This document shows, one piece after another, positions 25,101 through 35,281 of a stretch of 64,000 bases of DNA. A program made the translations under genes and the position numbers. The notes below the pieces were generated by a model that worked only from the letters and a program-made list of their open reading frames with translations, had not been told where the DNA came from and searched no databases. Source of the DNA: Glebionis coronaria (lineage: Eukaryota; Streptophyta; Magnoliopsida; Asterales; Asteraceae); contig CM046878.1 of the NCBI GenBank assembly GCA_025667525.1, positions 81,736,196-81,800,195 on the forward strand, in the 5' to 3' direction. Every line of letters starts with the position of its first letter. Positions within the stretch are counted from its first letter, which is position 1.

Positions 25101-25607
25101 AGGCAAATGCCTATATTATGATTTTCGATAAGGATTTGTATAAAATGACTTTGGCTATTTTATGGCCTATTACAGAGATTTGTATAAAATGATTTTGGCT
25201 AATCTACGACCTATTACAATGATTTGTACGAATTGATTTTTTTTTGGTACTAATTTTATACAAAAGTTATATTGATGGAATCTATTAAACTCTATGAATT
25301 CACTCGGCGTTATCGCTGACCTTTTCTTTTAACATGTTTTATCTCAGGTACTTGAAGGTAATTCTCGGGAAGACGACAAGAATTCATGGCCCGCACCTAA
25401 ACTATATTTTCCATTCAAATACTTTGTAAAACTTTGTATGAAATATAATGACTTGGGACCTATGTAACTTTGATATTTATGAATGGAAATGTTTTACTAT
25501 TAAACGACGCGATTTTTATGCGTTGTCTATGATGTGAGTAATGTGCTATCCCGTAACACCAACTAGTCTTCCGCTGTACTGAGTTGTATAAATTTAGGGG
25601 TGTTACA
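22111..25607 (+). repeat. Element X 3' LTR (copy B)
   Basis: 3497 bp, the same length as copy A and identical except for 28 substitutions. It ends TGTTACA (25601-25607) and is followed by CTGGT. The equivalent minus-strand ORFs seen in both LTRs (for example 14911-15162 and 23851-24102) are conserved only because the LTRs are near-identical. They have no recognisable domain. Confidence 0.94.
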
Positions 25608-26300
25608 CTGGTCATAGATATTTTCTTACTGTTGTGGATGATTACACAAGAGCTGTTTGGGTGTACTTAGTAAAAAGTAAAGATGAAGTTGGTTCTACCA
25701 TTGAGACTTTTTACAATCTTTTACAAAATCAGTTCAAAAGTAATAACAAAATTTTCAGAAGTGACAATGGAACTAAGTTTTTAAATCATAACTTCCAAAA
25801 TTTTTGTCATAAAAAGGGAATTGTACACCAAACCTCATGTCCTTACACCCCACAACAAAATGGGGTGGTTGAAAGGAAACATAGTCATCTTTTAAATGTT
25901 GCCAGATGCCTTATGTTTCAGGGGGAATACCATTGAGATTTTGGACTGAACGCATTCTAACTACTACTTATCTTATCAACAGATTACCTTCTTCTGTGCT
26001 AAATGGTAGATCTCCTTATGAGATGATTTACAATTCATCCCTTAGTCTCTCTCATATTAGGACTTTTAGGTGTCTTTGTTTTGCTACTATCTTAAATAGT
26101 CATGATAAATTCACCAGTATGTCTGAAGAATGTGTTATGATGGGTTTTTCTAGTTATCAAAAAGGTTATAAACTTTACAATCTTGACAAGCATCAATTTT
26201 TTGTTTCCAGAGATGTTAAGTTTTTTGAATTATATTTCCCTTTAAGGATGCTGTTCTGAACAAGAAAACTAATAACAAAGAATTTGATGTTTTTCAAAGT
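25608..26300 (+). pseudogene. Copia-1 integrase core (resumes after X)
   Basis: Catalytic core of copia integrase. It shows TVVDDYTRAVWVYL (first Asp), FRSDNGTKFLNHNF (second Asp, about 25761) and QQNGVVERKHSHLL (Glu, about 25868), so the DDE triad is intact in 25634-25936. A frame change near 25920 separates this from PLRFWTERILTTTYLINR and the C-terminal region to 26259. CTGGT at 25608-25612 is the duplicated target sequence. Confidence 0.87.
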
Positions 26301-26864
26301 GATAAAGTTTTGACCTTTTTTAACTTGGATAACCCTGAGCTTCCTAATGATGATGCGAGAGTAACAAATAAGCATAATGGTGACTTACAGTCACCAAGTG
26401 CTAGCAGCCCACCCATTAGTCTAGGTGACAATGGAAACACTGCCTCAGGCAGTGATACCATAGATGCCAGTCTAAATGGGATAGAGGATGCCACACTTGA
26501 TGATAATGAAATATCTGAAGGAACCTTAGAATTAAATCAAAGTCCTTCCTTCCATGGACAAAACATGGGAGAGGACTTGGATGATACTCCTAATACTCAT
26601 GCTCAGGGGGACCAAAACTTGAGAAGGTCTTCTAGACCTTCTGTTTTTCCAAAAAACTACAATTATTTTATGGTTAACTCAAAGGTTAAATATGGGATTG
26701 AAAATTTTGTTGGTTATTCCAAACTTAAAGGGGATGTCTTATCTTTTGTTACCCAATTGAATAAAAATAGTGAGCCTAGGAATTTCTTTGAAGCCTCTCA
26801 AATCCCACATTGGGTTGATGCTATGAACTTAGAATTTGCTGCTTTATTTGATAATGATACTTAG
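26301..26864 (+). pseudogene. Copia-1 integrase-RT linker region
   Basis: Open frame of 184 codons (26310-26864) forming the variable, Asp/Ser/Asn-rich linker between integrase and RT of copia Pol. It is followed by the start of the RT domain (RRSSRPSVFPKNYNYFMV, then QIPHWVDAMNLEFAAL). It ends at a TAG where the polyprotein should continue. Linkers of this type are poorly conserved and carry no catalytic residues. Confidence 0.75.
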
Positions 26865-27640
26865 GACTTAGTTTAGTTACCTGTTGGTAGAACTGCTTTA
26901 AATTCTATATGGGTTAGGAAACTTAAGTTTAAGTCCAGTGGTGAAATAGAAAGGTATAAAGCTAAACTTGTTGCTATGGGTTGTGGCAAAAAAGAGGGTA
27001 TTGATTATGAAGAGACTTTTACTCTGTTGTGAAAATGGTGACTGTTAGATGCTTAATTAACTTAACTGTTAACTAGTCCTGGCCTATTTATCAACTTGAC
27101 ATTAACAATTCCTTTCTATATGCTGAATTGGATGAAACTGTCTATATGAAACCTCCTCAAGGTTTCTATGACAGAAACAAGAACCTTGTTTGTAAGTTGA
27201 ACAAGTCCATTTATGGTCTTAAACACTCTCCTAGGCAATGGAACTCTAAACTCACATTTGTCTTTGTTGAAGATGGGTATGTGCAAAGCAGATCTGATTA
27301 CTTTTTTATACTAAATTTGTTGAAAATGTGTTTGTTGGTGTGCTAGTATATGTTGATGATATTATTGTCACTGATAACAATGAAAAGGAAATTGACAGCT
27401 TCAAAAGTTTTTTGAAAGGAAAATTCAAAATTAAAGATCTAGGAAAATTGAAATATTTTTTGGGGGATTGAAGTTATTGATACCAACTTTGGTGTTTGTT
27501 TTAACCAGAGAAAATATGTTTTGGATCTTTTGTCTTAATATGGGATGCTTGCCTGCAAACTATCTAAGACACCTTTAGTGTCTAAGCTGTGTATTTCTAA
27601 TCACCCTTCTGAGAATGATCCTTTGCTTGAAAACATTGTT
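26865..27640 (+). pseudogene. Copia-1 reverse transcriptase (broken)
   Basis: Copia RT. It has IWVRKLKFKSSGEIERYKAKLVA (about 26911), a frameshift or stop near 27030, DINNSFLYAELDETVYMKPPQGF (27099-27170), LNKSIYGLKHSPRQW (about 27197), and the catalytic YVDDIIV (about 27350) in a different frame from the preceding block. Downstream are LGKLKYFLG (about 27440) and QRKYVLDLL (27508). The YVDD box is intact, but at least three frame changes or stops make the gene non-functional. Confidence 0.85.
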
Positions 27641-28280
27641 GAATATCAAAAGCTTATGGGAAAGCTATTCTACTTTTCCAATACTTGAGTCATGCATTCA
27701 CCTTTGTTGTCTCATCAAAAATTGCCTTTAGAATTTTGAGATACCTAAAGGGATCTCCAGGCCTTGGTATTAATGTTGCAAGAAACTCTGGTATGTATCT
27801 TAAAGCTTTTTCTGATGCTGACTGGGCTAAATGTGTTGTGACAAGGAGGTCTGTTACTTGGTATTGTGTTTTTTTAATGGTAACTTGGTTTTCTGGAAGA
27901 GTAAAAAACAACATACTCTCTCTAAGTCTTCAGCAGAATCAGAGTATAGAGCTCTTAATTCTGTTACTAGTGAAGTCATATGGATCCTCAAAATCTTAAA
28001 AGATTTAAAATATTACAATATTTTGCCTGTGGATCTGTTTTGTGATAGCAATTCTGCTATTAAAATAACAACCAACCCTGTTTTTCATGAAAGAACCAAG
28101 CATCTTGAAATTGATCTTCATTTTGTTAGAGAAAAAAAATTCTTAATGGTGTGGTTAAAACTGTGAAAGTGGATTCTACAAATCAAATTGCAGACATCCT
28201 AACTAAAGGGTTGGAAACAGATTTGCACCAAAAGCTTGTTAACAAGCTGAGCATGATTAATTTGTATGGGTTGTCAGATT
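27641..28280 (+). pseudogene. Copia-1 RNase H and polypurine tract
   Basis: RNase H. AFSDADWAKC holds the first catalytic Asp, followed by RRSVT (27849), SKSSAESEYRAL with the Glu (27919), DLFCDSNSAIKI with the second Asp (28035) and NPVFHERTKHLEIDLHFVRE (28075). A frame change near 27850 and a premature end near 28165 break it. ADILTKGLE is visible near 28195. AAGGGGGA at 28281-28288 is the polypurine tract priming plus-strand synthesis, directly before the 3' LTR. Confidence 0.87.
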
Positions 28281-28288
28281 AAGGGGGA

Positions 28289-28784
28289 TGTTAAATTGAA
28301 TGACCTAATATTCTACCCATACTTAACCTAAGGGACTAAATATGTCATTGTTTAAACTTTCAGTTATTGTTGTGGACTTCGAATAAACCAAGCTATGGAA
28401 TGAAGGGACTATAGTTGATATTCTTGGATACTTTGGCTGGGCTACAAAGCCTATGGACTCAAGCCCATTTGTTACAACGGCTCTAAAGCCCATGACGCAT
28501 CTATTAGGGTTTCATTCTTGTTATCATCGCCTCATTCACTCTGTGTGTTTTTTATAAACACACAGTTACTCTCTCACTCTCTCTCTCTCTAGAATTGATC
28601 TCAGAAACTTGTTTTAATCCTTTCATTTTGTTGCTTTTGATTTTAAACTATTATCATGTAGATAATAGAGCTACACGTGAGTAGCACTGGTAGCTTGTGT
28701 TTTTATTTATTCTGTTTTCTCTTTAAATCTTGGTTAATAAAAGTTGAAAGTGTTTTGAGGTGATTTGATACATGTTTTTCTACA
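28289..28784 (+). repeat. Copia-1 3' LTR
   Basis: 496 bp, TGTTAAATTG...TTCTACA. It is the counterpart of 10172-10663 and is followed by the second AAAAC duplicate (28785-28789). Scattered substitutions and small length changes show it has been in place longer than the X LTRs. Confidence 0.93.
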
Positions 28785-29425
28785 AAAACACATCTCAACT
28801 ACAACAAGTCAATATGAATTTCAAGCTCATCTTAAAGGATCTTCCATTTTGACAACACAAACCAACAAGCTAGAATGAATGAGAATGCAACTATAATAGG
28901 CAAGTTACTAGCAAATGTAAGAAACAATTGTTGGGCGAAGGGGATCAACAACAATACACCACAAGCTACCATTACCATCATAGAGTTTAATGAAATAACA
29001 ACGTCGTCCTTCCGCGGTTTTCCTTGGTAGGAAGGTAGGTACTCAAAATCTGTTAGATGTGAATTGTGTATCGATTAGCATAATGAATCGGTACACGATA
29101 TATAAAATGAATTTTCCAGAAGCGGCTTGATCAGCACAATAATCTAAGATAGTAAGATATCGACCAACTATCCTCGCAGTTTGAGTGAGAAAACACTAAA
29201 CACTAAAGCTGGCATGAAACTTCAAAAACGGTAGGTAAACCTTTGGCGAAAATATCCATATTATTCGATGAAGTTAGAGTGTATTGACCAAATTATTGGA
29301 TGTTGAGATTTCTATTGGTCAAATCATAACAATCAATTTTTTTAGAACGGCAAATGTTAGTGGTTAGTGGTAGCGCCGTCTCGTGAATTTCAAAAGCCAT
29401 GTGCCGTGTTATGTTGGAAGGCCTT
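28785..29425. other. Flanking DNA right of Copia-1, nothing recognised
   Basis: About 640 bp formerly joined to position 10171. It has mixed composition, with no open frame of note, LTR or RNA gene seen. It could be old intergenic DNA. Confidence 0.4.
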
Positions 29426-29731
29426 TAGGATGAGCATTTTGAACAGAATTTCGAAATGAAACCGGAACCGTACTGATTTTCGGTATCAAAATCTCGTTCG
29501 ATACGGTACCAGGACTAAAAAATAAGTTTAAAAAATAAGGACCACTTATCCGGCACAGGAACAAATCGAGAAATTCTCATAAATAATGGGAAAAACCCGA
29601 TTTTCTGGTACCGGTACTGATATCCAAATCTCGTTCGGTACGGTACCAACACCACTAGTTTATGCTTTGGAAAATATCGATACCACTATTTGGTACATGA
29701 TAGGTATGAGACCAGTACCGTGCTCATCCTA
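29426..29731. mobile_element. Small TIR element (MITE)
   Basis: Ends are the perfect 11-bp inverted repeat TAGGATGAGCA (29426-29436) and TGCTCATCCTA (29721-29731). The interior is rich in self-complementary GGTACC/CGGTACC words, for example at 29502, 29610 and 29642. No ORF. The termini resemble hAT-type MITEs with TAGGG(T/A)GAGCA ends, but I could not find a convincing 8-bp target duplication. Confidence 0.6.
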
Positions 29732-30324
29732 GAGACCCCCGATAAGCATAATGTACCTGATATGATGACGAGTTTACGCTATTAGATTTTATAACTATGT
29801 CAATATTATACCTACGCAACATTTTTCTTTTCAAATTTCGATATACCTTTTGTATCCTTCTCAAATAAGATCCATTAGATTTAAAGAAACTTTTGAAAAA
29901 TATTTTATTAAGATATATTTATGGTTTCAGAATACTTTCCATAAGATCAAACAACGACATGTCAAAGATACATGTGAGAGTGATACAAAATACAGTTTTC
30001 GTTATTATGTGGGTTATTTTTATTAAATGACCTTTACATTAAAAACATGACCTACTTGTCAAGTTATAAAGTAGAAGGGTGAAAGTTAAAATTTACAAGA
30101 CAAGAACAAAACTTTTTAAGGTGTCATCTTCTCCGATGATAAGTTCGGTATGTGCTTATTCATCTAAACAAATTTATGAGCCATGTTTTACAACGCATTG
30201 TGGCTCAATACATAGATTTTTAACAATATTAAACGCACTCTCTCATAAAAATATTGCCTACATGAATCAAAACATCCACAGGGAGTGTATGCTAACACTG
30301 AGATCTAGAAATTGGAAGCCCTAA
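29732..30324. other. Unassigned AT-rich stretch
   Basis: About 590 bp. The 81-codon ORF at 30079-30324 has no recognisable domain and atypical composition, so it is not called as a gene. No LTR ends seen. Confidence 0.35.
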
Positions 30325-30575
30325 AAAATAGAGGCCATGTGCCATTGCACCGCCTGCACCTGCCAATATCCAGCTCTAGTTAGTGGGTTGAGTCGTGCAA
30401 TGACATCCAAGTGGAATAATGTTTTCTTTGAGCCCTCGCCTATTATGTTAGACTCCTATCCGCTTCGCCTGAAAGGCCCTTGGCAGGTCTTGAACCCAAT
30501 ACCTCCAGGAAACCTCCCCAAGGAAACCACTTAGTGGAACCTTGGTGGCCAACTGAGCTAAGCCAGTTGGTTAAA
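30325..30575 (-). mobile_element. tRNA-derived SINE, minus strand
   Basis: On the minus strand there is a perfect RNA polymerase III A box TAGCTCAGTTGG (complement of 30549-30560). Fifty-two bases later comes a B box GGTTCAAGACC (complement of 30486-30496), close to the consensus GGTTCRANNCC. The region between and after is not a foldable tRNA, so it is a SINE head rather than a tRNA gene. The 5' boundary is set just upstream of the A box and the 3' boundary is a guess near the change in composition at about 30325. Confidence 0.7.
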
Positions 30576-31467
30576 TCATAACAATCAACAGTATAGGTAG
30601 TCATATAATATACACAACCATAAAAGTCAAGCGAGCAACAAGTTACGCCACTCACCTTTTTTGAATTGTAAAACTACTTTATGAAAAGAAACACGTTTGT
30701 TAATCTAAGCGTCATAACATTCTTATTCCATAACCCTCTGAATTTTATTCAGAAGCTTTACCGCCTCATATATAAAAAACTTCAAACATAAATGCGAAAA
30801 CGAATAAACACATATTGATTTGTTACAATTTATAATTGAATGAAAAAAATTGTATTTTATTGCAGACATTTTAAAAGGAGAACAAGTTAAGTAAACATTA
30901 AAGCAACCGAAACAAAAATTAAACTAATGGACACCTTGGCCTTTTTTATTTTGGACTAATACAAAGACATAAAGATAGTTTCGGCCCCTTATAAATACAT
31001 TAACTCTTTTTATTCGATTTTATGAAAGATACTAAAATAAAATTAAGAATAATATTTTGAACTCAATCAAGCTCCTTTTTTATTTTTTATAACAGCATAT
31101 ATCCTCAACTTCAAATGTTGAGATATGAGTTGTGATCGACTCAATGAAACAAAATACAAGACCCAGCTAAACACAAAAAGTAATCAACTGATTACTTAAA
31201 AGATAGAATACCCAATATTTGAAAATTGTCTTTTAAGAATGAATAATACAAGTGATGAGAAAAAGAGATTATATACTATCTAGTAGAGCAACATATATTT
31301 TTCCCAAAAGTTACACTTAAGTCTTCAGAGAATATAAAACCTGCAAAATAAGAACCGAACTACAAAATAACAAATATATAACTTATACAACATTACCTCT
31401 CTTACTCTTTCAGTATTGAACTTGCCACAAACCGACTTAAACTGAAATACTTTTAATACCTCATCTT
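30576..31467. other. Unassigned AT-rich stretch before the copia scrap
   Basis: About 890 bp, strongly AT-rich with many short A and T runs. On the minus strand it lies downstream of the copia RNase H fragment and so may include its polypurine tract and LTR. No second copy is present in the window to confirm this. Confidence 0.35.
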
Positions 31468-31765
31468 AAGTTGATTTGTGGTATAAATCATTCAAATTAA
31501 GCAAATCACAAAATTTCTTATGATCCTTAATACATAACCCTTTAGGGAACAAATCAACAACATTATCTTCATATTTGATCTTAAAAGTTCTGATCAAACC
31601 CACAAACACCTTTTTTCTAAGAAGATACAAATCAATTTCAAAGTGCTTCGTCCTCTCATGAAATACATGATTAGCACCTACTGCTATCACAAATTATAGG
31701 AACATAAAGTTCCATATCAACGTTTAAATCCTTCAAAATTTTGAGAATCCACATAATGTCACAAG
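31468..31765 (-). pseudogene. Copia RNase H 3' fragment, minus strand
   Basis: Reading the minus strand from 31765 gives MWILKILKDLNVDMELYV, then ICDS (equivalent to the CDSNSA catalytic block). After a frame change it gives NHVFHERTKHFEIDLYLL and VVDLFPKGL, the typical C-terminal end of copia Pol. It resembles the same stretch of Copia-1 (27960-28230) but is a different copy in the opposite orientation. Everything upstream of the RNase H end is missing. Confidence 0.8.
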
Positions 31766-31954
31766 TCATAATATTCATCTAAAACCCGCATATAAATACT
31801 ATGAATAGTTCATCACGTAAACCTACGAATTACTTAAAACTATCCATTTATATAATAAACACGTGGCAAGAACATTAATTACAGAAAACTACGTATAATA
31901 ATAACACACGATAATTATTAAGTAAAATAACTATAACACGAATAATAAACACGA

Positions 31955-32290
31955 GCGGCCTTATCCCTCTCTAGGGGTATTTTAGTGATAGGTTCTATAG
32001 GAACTGGACGCTCTTATTTGGTCAAATACCTAGCGAAAAACTCCTATCTTCCTTTCATTACGGTATTTCTGAACAAGTTCCTGGATAACAAGTCTCAAGG
32101 TTTTGATGATATCGATATTGATGATATTGACGATATTGATGCTAGTGACGATATTGATGCTAGTGACGATATTGATGCTAGTGACGATATCCTTGATATG
32201 GAGCTGGAACTGCTAACTAGCATGAATGCGCTAACTATGGATATGATGCCTGAAGATGAAGACCAACTTTATATCACCCTTCAATTCGAA
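31955..32290 (+). pseudogene. ycf2: Nuclear insertion of a plastid ycf2 fragment
   Basis: The peptide from 31985 reads [17 protein letters not shown], then [16 protein letters not shown], an Asp/Ile-rich stretch and [14 protein letters not shown]. This is the AAA-type nucleotide-binding region of the chloroplast protein Ycf2 (GSIGTGRS corresponds to the Walker A area). Three head-to-tail copies of the 18-bp unit GATATTGATGCTAGTGAC (32135-32188) encode the DIDASD repeats typical of ycf2. The 110-codon frame is tiny against the usual more than 2000 codons, it has substitutions, and it ends in a poly-T run. It is surrounded by nuclear repeats, so it is a NUPT and not expressed. Confidence 0.92.
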
Positions 32291-33719
32291 TTTTTTTCTT
32301 TTTTTTTTTTCAATTGAATACCAATTCCTAATAACTTAACTATAACTGACACGGAATATAATTAACATGGAAAAACGTATGCATTGTTGTTTTGGGCTTG
32401 TATACCCGTGGCCAAGGAAGAGACAAAGGGGTCCGGCCCATTTAGAATTTAACTAAGTTAAACAGTAATTCACAGGGAATTACATAACACATAATTTTAC
32501 AAAAACTAAAAACCCTAGCCTCCCCTTTTTCCTCTTGTAGCCGCTGCATCCCAAAGAGACAAGAGAGATTGTTTTTGAGTTTTAATCTTGAATAATTACG
32601 TGTTCGTGTTCTTGATCCCAACCTTTGTTTAATCACGCATTTGGTATAATCATAACCTTCATCTTTTTATTAATTTGTTTTAATTATGTTCAAGAATGAT
32701 TAGATCTATAAAACATATTAAAAACATGTTATGATTAATAAATAAAACAAGGTTAGGGATTGTTTGGGTTTGGTTTTGGTTCGGCATACACAACCGAGAG
32801 CCTCAAGGCTCTTGGTGATGTTGGTTCACAGTCGAGACCCTAAGGGTGGGGCTCGGTGGGGGTTCGGTTCGAGCAGTGGGAACCACCGGCTTAAGCCGGT
32901 GGCCACTTTGTTCGGACAGTAGGAAGGCAAGGCAGGTAGAGGGAAACCACCGCCTTAAGCCGGTGGGGACTTTGACCACGGCAGTGGCAGCCGTCGGCTG
33001 CGCAGCCACTGGCCACCCCACAGCCGTGGCTGTTGGGGGTGGTTGGTGTTCGGGTTTTCTTGTCTCAGGTTTCGGGCTCGGAATATTATTGTCACATTAT
33101 TTAATAAGTTAAATTAAATTTATTTTCATGTTTAATTAATTGTTTTAATTTGGAACCATGACTTAGGTTAATTTATTAAAACTAATAATACAAGTTTTAA
33201 CCTAACTATGTTCATTAGACTATAGTTTATTAATTAATTACTTTATTTAAACTACATGAAATAATATTTAATTAATAATTCCATGACTTAGGTTAATTAA
33301 TTAAAATTAATAATATATATTAACCTAAGTATTATATTAGACTTAATTTGATTAAACCATAACTTAATTTAATTAAATTATATAACCTATAGTTTTTTAA
33401 TTTAACCATGATATGTTATTAATTAATAAAACATATATTTTCATTATTAATTAATAATCAGATATAAGCTATAGTATTTATTTAATGAACTATGCTATTA
33501 ATTCTATGACTTATAACTTTTAACCAGTAAGCACTAGCTTATACTTTTAGCTTATTAATCTTGCGTATTTCTATTTATGAAAACTTTCTATTTCAGGAAA
33601 CTTTCTATTTTTAGAAACTCCTTATTTTTAGAAACTTTCTATTTTTGGAAACTTTCTATTTTTGGAAACCTGTTATTTTTAGAAAGTTAATTATTATTAC
33701 ACTCCAAGTATAATAATAC
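32291..33719 (+). repeat. Probable 5' portion of LTR Y copy 2
   Basis: Continuous with the aligned part of LTR Y (33720-34877), but copy 1 starts too late to confirm it. It contains a promoter-like AT-rich region and 'aaaccctagcc' near 32510. A GC-rich palindromic patch (32840-33060) includes the perfect 20-bp palindrome at 32883-32902. A 17-bp tandem repeat (unit GAAACTTTCTATTTTTA, about six copies) spans 33577-33680. The overlapping ORFs 32803-33021 (minus) and 32846-33112 (plus) come from the GC-rich patch and have no domain. The true LTR start, somewhere near 32350, is not resolved. Confidence 0.45.
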
Positions 33720-34877
33720 AAGAATACATGAATAATATATTATATCATTTAAAACAATAAATAAGACAAGAACATATAAAAATCAGTTAAGAACACACAG
33801 AACCAGTAACATACTCAGTAAACAGAAAACTCATACATGTCCCTTATTTATGTAGCACTAGTGAGGTCGGAGTAGGACTTTTCATCATTTCATCTTTCCT
33901 CGTTCACTGGACTTAAGGTACGGATATTGCGTCCTTCAGTATGGACATTCTCTTTCCTTATTAGGATTCCTCGTTTGCAGCCAACTGTTTTCCCCAAGTA
34001 TTTGTTTTATATGTTTTGATTGCTTATGGTAGTTTTAAATGCCTAAGACATATACATGCATGCCATGTCATCTATTTATGGAGGTACCATAACCATATCA
34101 CTAGAGGCGGAGTGATTGCTCGTGGCGTCCCTATACAGTTTTGGCTGTAATTTATATTATCATGTGGGGTGTATGGGTGCATCCTAGTTACATATTTTTA
34201 CAGGATTTGCATGGAGAATGTGGCGTGCCTTGCATCCTTCACAAGGAGTTGATCCCTCCTACCCAGACTAAATTAATTAGAGTCATCCCCTCTAATTGCA
34301 TGATGAGGTCACCCCTCCAAGTATTCATACACGATGGAACCTCATGACCTATATGGGCTATTGACAAATTAACTACAGTTTTCATATAAAAACATAAGTC
34401 TTTTCAAACTATAAAACCAGTTTTATAAACATGTTCCAGGTTATCTAGGACTTATACATTTCCGCTGATATTAGTCTTATTATGCTTATGTCATTTCATA
34501 CTATGTTTGTATATCCGTTTACTGGGTGTTTCGCTCATCTGTTTTCCTTTCATGTTGCCACACGACATGTACTCAGGGATGTTCGTAGGACTTTTAGAGT
34601 ATATGCATACGGATGGAAGCTATCTAGCCATCATTACTTTATGCATTTTCATACATTACATTACTTCATTTCTTTTGGACATTGTTAGTCCTTTCATTTC
34701 AGTACTTATATTCATGTGCGAAACATGAATATAAGTACTGAAATGAAAGGACTACCGATGTTTCATTCCGGTATTTCCTTTTATGGTCATTTAATGTTTT
34801 TGGACATTTACCTTGCATGCTTTGATGACACGTCATAATTATCCTATGATATTCCATTATCAATATGGTGTATTACA
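33720..34877 (+). repeat. LTR family Y, copy 2 (5' LTR, aligned part)
   Basis: Aligns with 1-1184 along its length. It ends GTATTACA at 34877 and is followed by a perfect iMet primer site, so this is a 5' LTR. It differs from copy 1 by a perfect hairpin at 34686-34754, where copy 1 has only a weak unrelated sequence. The element body is cut off at 35281 by an X-family LTR. Confidence 0.8.
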
Positions 34878-34881
34878 ATTA

Positions 34882-34894
34882 TGGTATCAGAGCC
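34882..34894 (+). promoter_or_regulatory. Family Y primer binding site
   Basis: TGGTATCAGAGCC, four bases after the LTR end. Its first 12 bases are the exact complement of the initiator tRNA-Met 3' end. Confidence 0.9.
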
Positions 34895-35281
34895 ATGGTT
34901 TCGATCTGTAGGCTCTAAAAACACGACCTGTGAATAGTGGGTAATCACCATGGTCTTTTTAAAACTGACAGTTTGTTTTCATGCATTTGTTTCATGTATC
35001 ATTGTTACAGGAATTTTGACTAACTAATGGTTGGTACAGGACTGGCCATATTTAGTCGCATGTTCTTTTACTCAAATTATTTTACTTAGTGAACCGACCC
35101 ATAGGCGTTCGCCTTAGCTCATGTCATTTTTGTTTTGATGAACCGACCCATAGGCATTCATCCTCGTCATGTAAAATTTGTTTTGGTGAACTTACCATAG
35201 GCGTTCACCCAAACTCATGTCCTTTTCGTTGGCTATGACTTCATACACTGTTTTCATGCATAAATTTTTTTTCATGTTTAT
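34895..35281 (+). other. Family Y leader fragment with tandem repeats
   Basis: About 390 bp of untranslated leader. Three diverged tandem copies (about 47-bp period) of a unit around 'gaaccgacccataggcgttc' lie at 35091-35220. The sequence is cut at 35282 by TGTGACAATC, the start of X-family LTR copy C. The gag that should follow is absent from the window. Confidence 0.65.

Larger units (their letters stand above)
13171..25607 (+). mobile_element. Gypsy element X, young but with decayed coding region
   Basis: Complete LTR retrotransposon of 12,437 bp, flanked by a perfect 5-bp duplication CTGGT (13166-13170 and 25608-25612). Both LTRs are 3497 bp and differ at 28 positions by direct line-by-line comparison (0.8 %), without indels. 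The internal 5443 bp has no ORF over 118 codons. It still shows fossils of Tekay/Del-type RT and integrase that align with element Z. It must have been mobilised by proteins supplied in trans. Confidence 0.93.
10172..28784 (+). mobile_element. Copia-1, Ty1/copia element split by gypsy X
   Basis: Full element bounded by the direct repeat AAAAC (10167-10171 and 28785-28789). 5' LTR 10172-10663; 3' LTR 28289-28784; about 6.2 kb once the 12.4-kb X insertion is removed. Domain order is gag, protease, integrase, RT, RNase H, the Ty1/copia order. All domains are recognisable but broken by stops and frameshifts, so it is non-autonomous. The LTRs differ by several percent by eye, making it clearly older than X. 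Confidence 0.93.

Noticed and set aside
30337..30655. Protein-coding ORFs on both strands (65 and 70 codons)
   Set aside because: They overlap the SINE with its A and B boxes; coding is unlikely.
31985..32317. Functional ATPase gene
   Set aside because: It is only 110 codons of the very large Ycf2, lacks both ends and ends in poly-T; it is a plastid-derived fragment.
1..34877. LTR Y copies 1 and 2 as the two ends of one element
   Set aside because: Copy 1 has no primer site and ends in Athila pol; copy 2 is followed by a primer site downstream. They are in the wrong order to flank one element and lie in different hosts.
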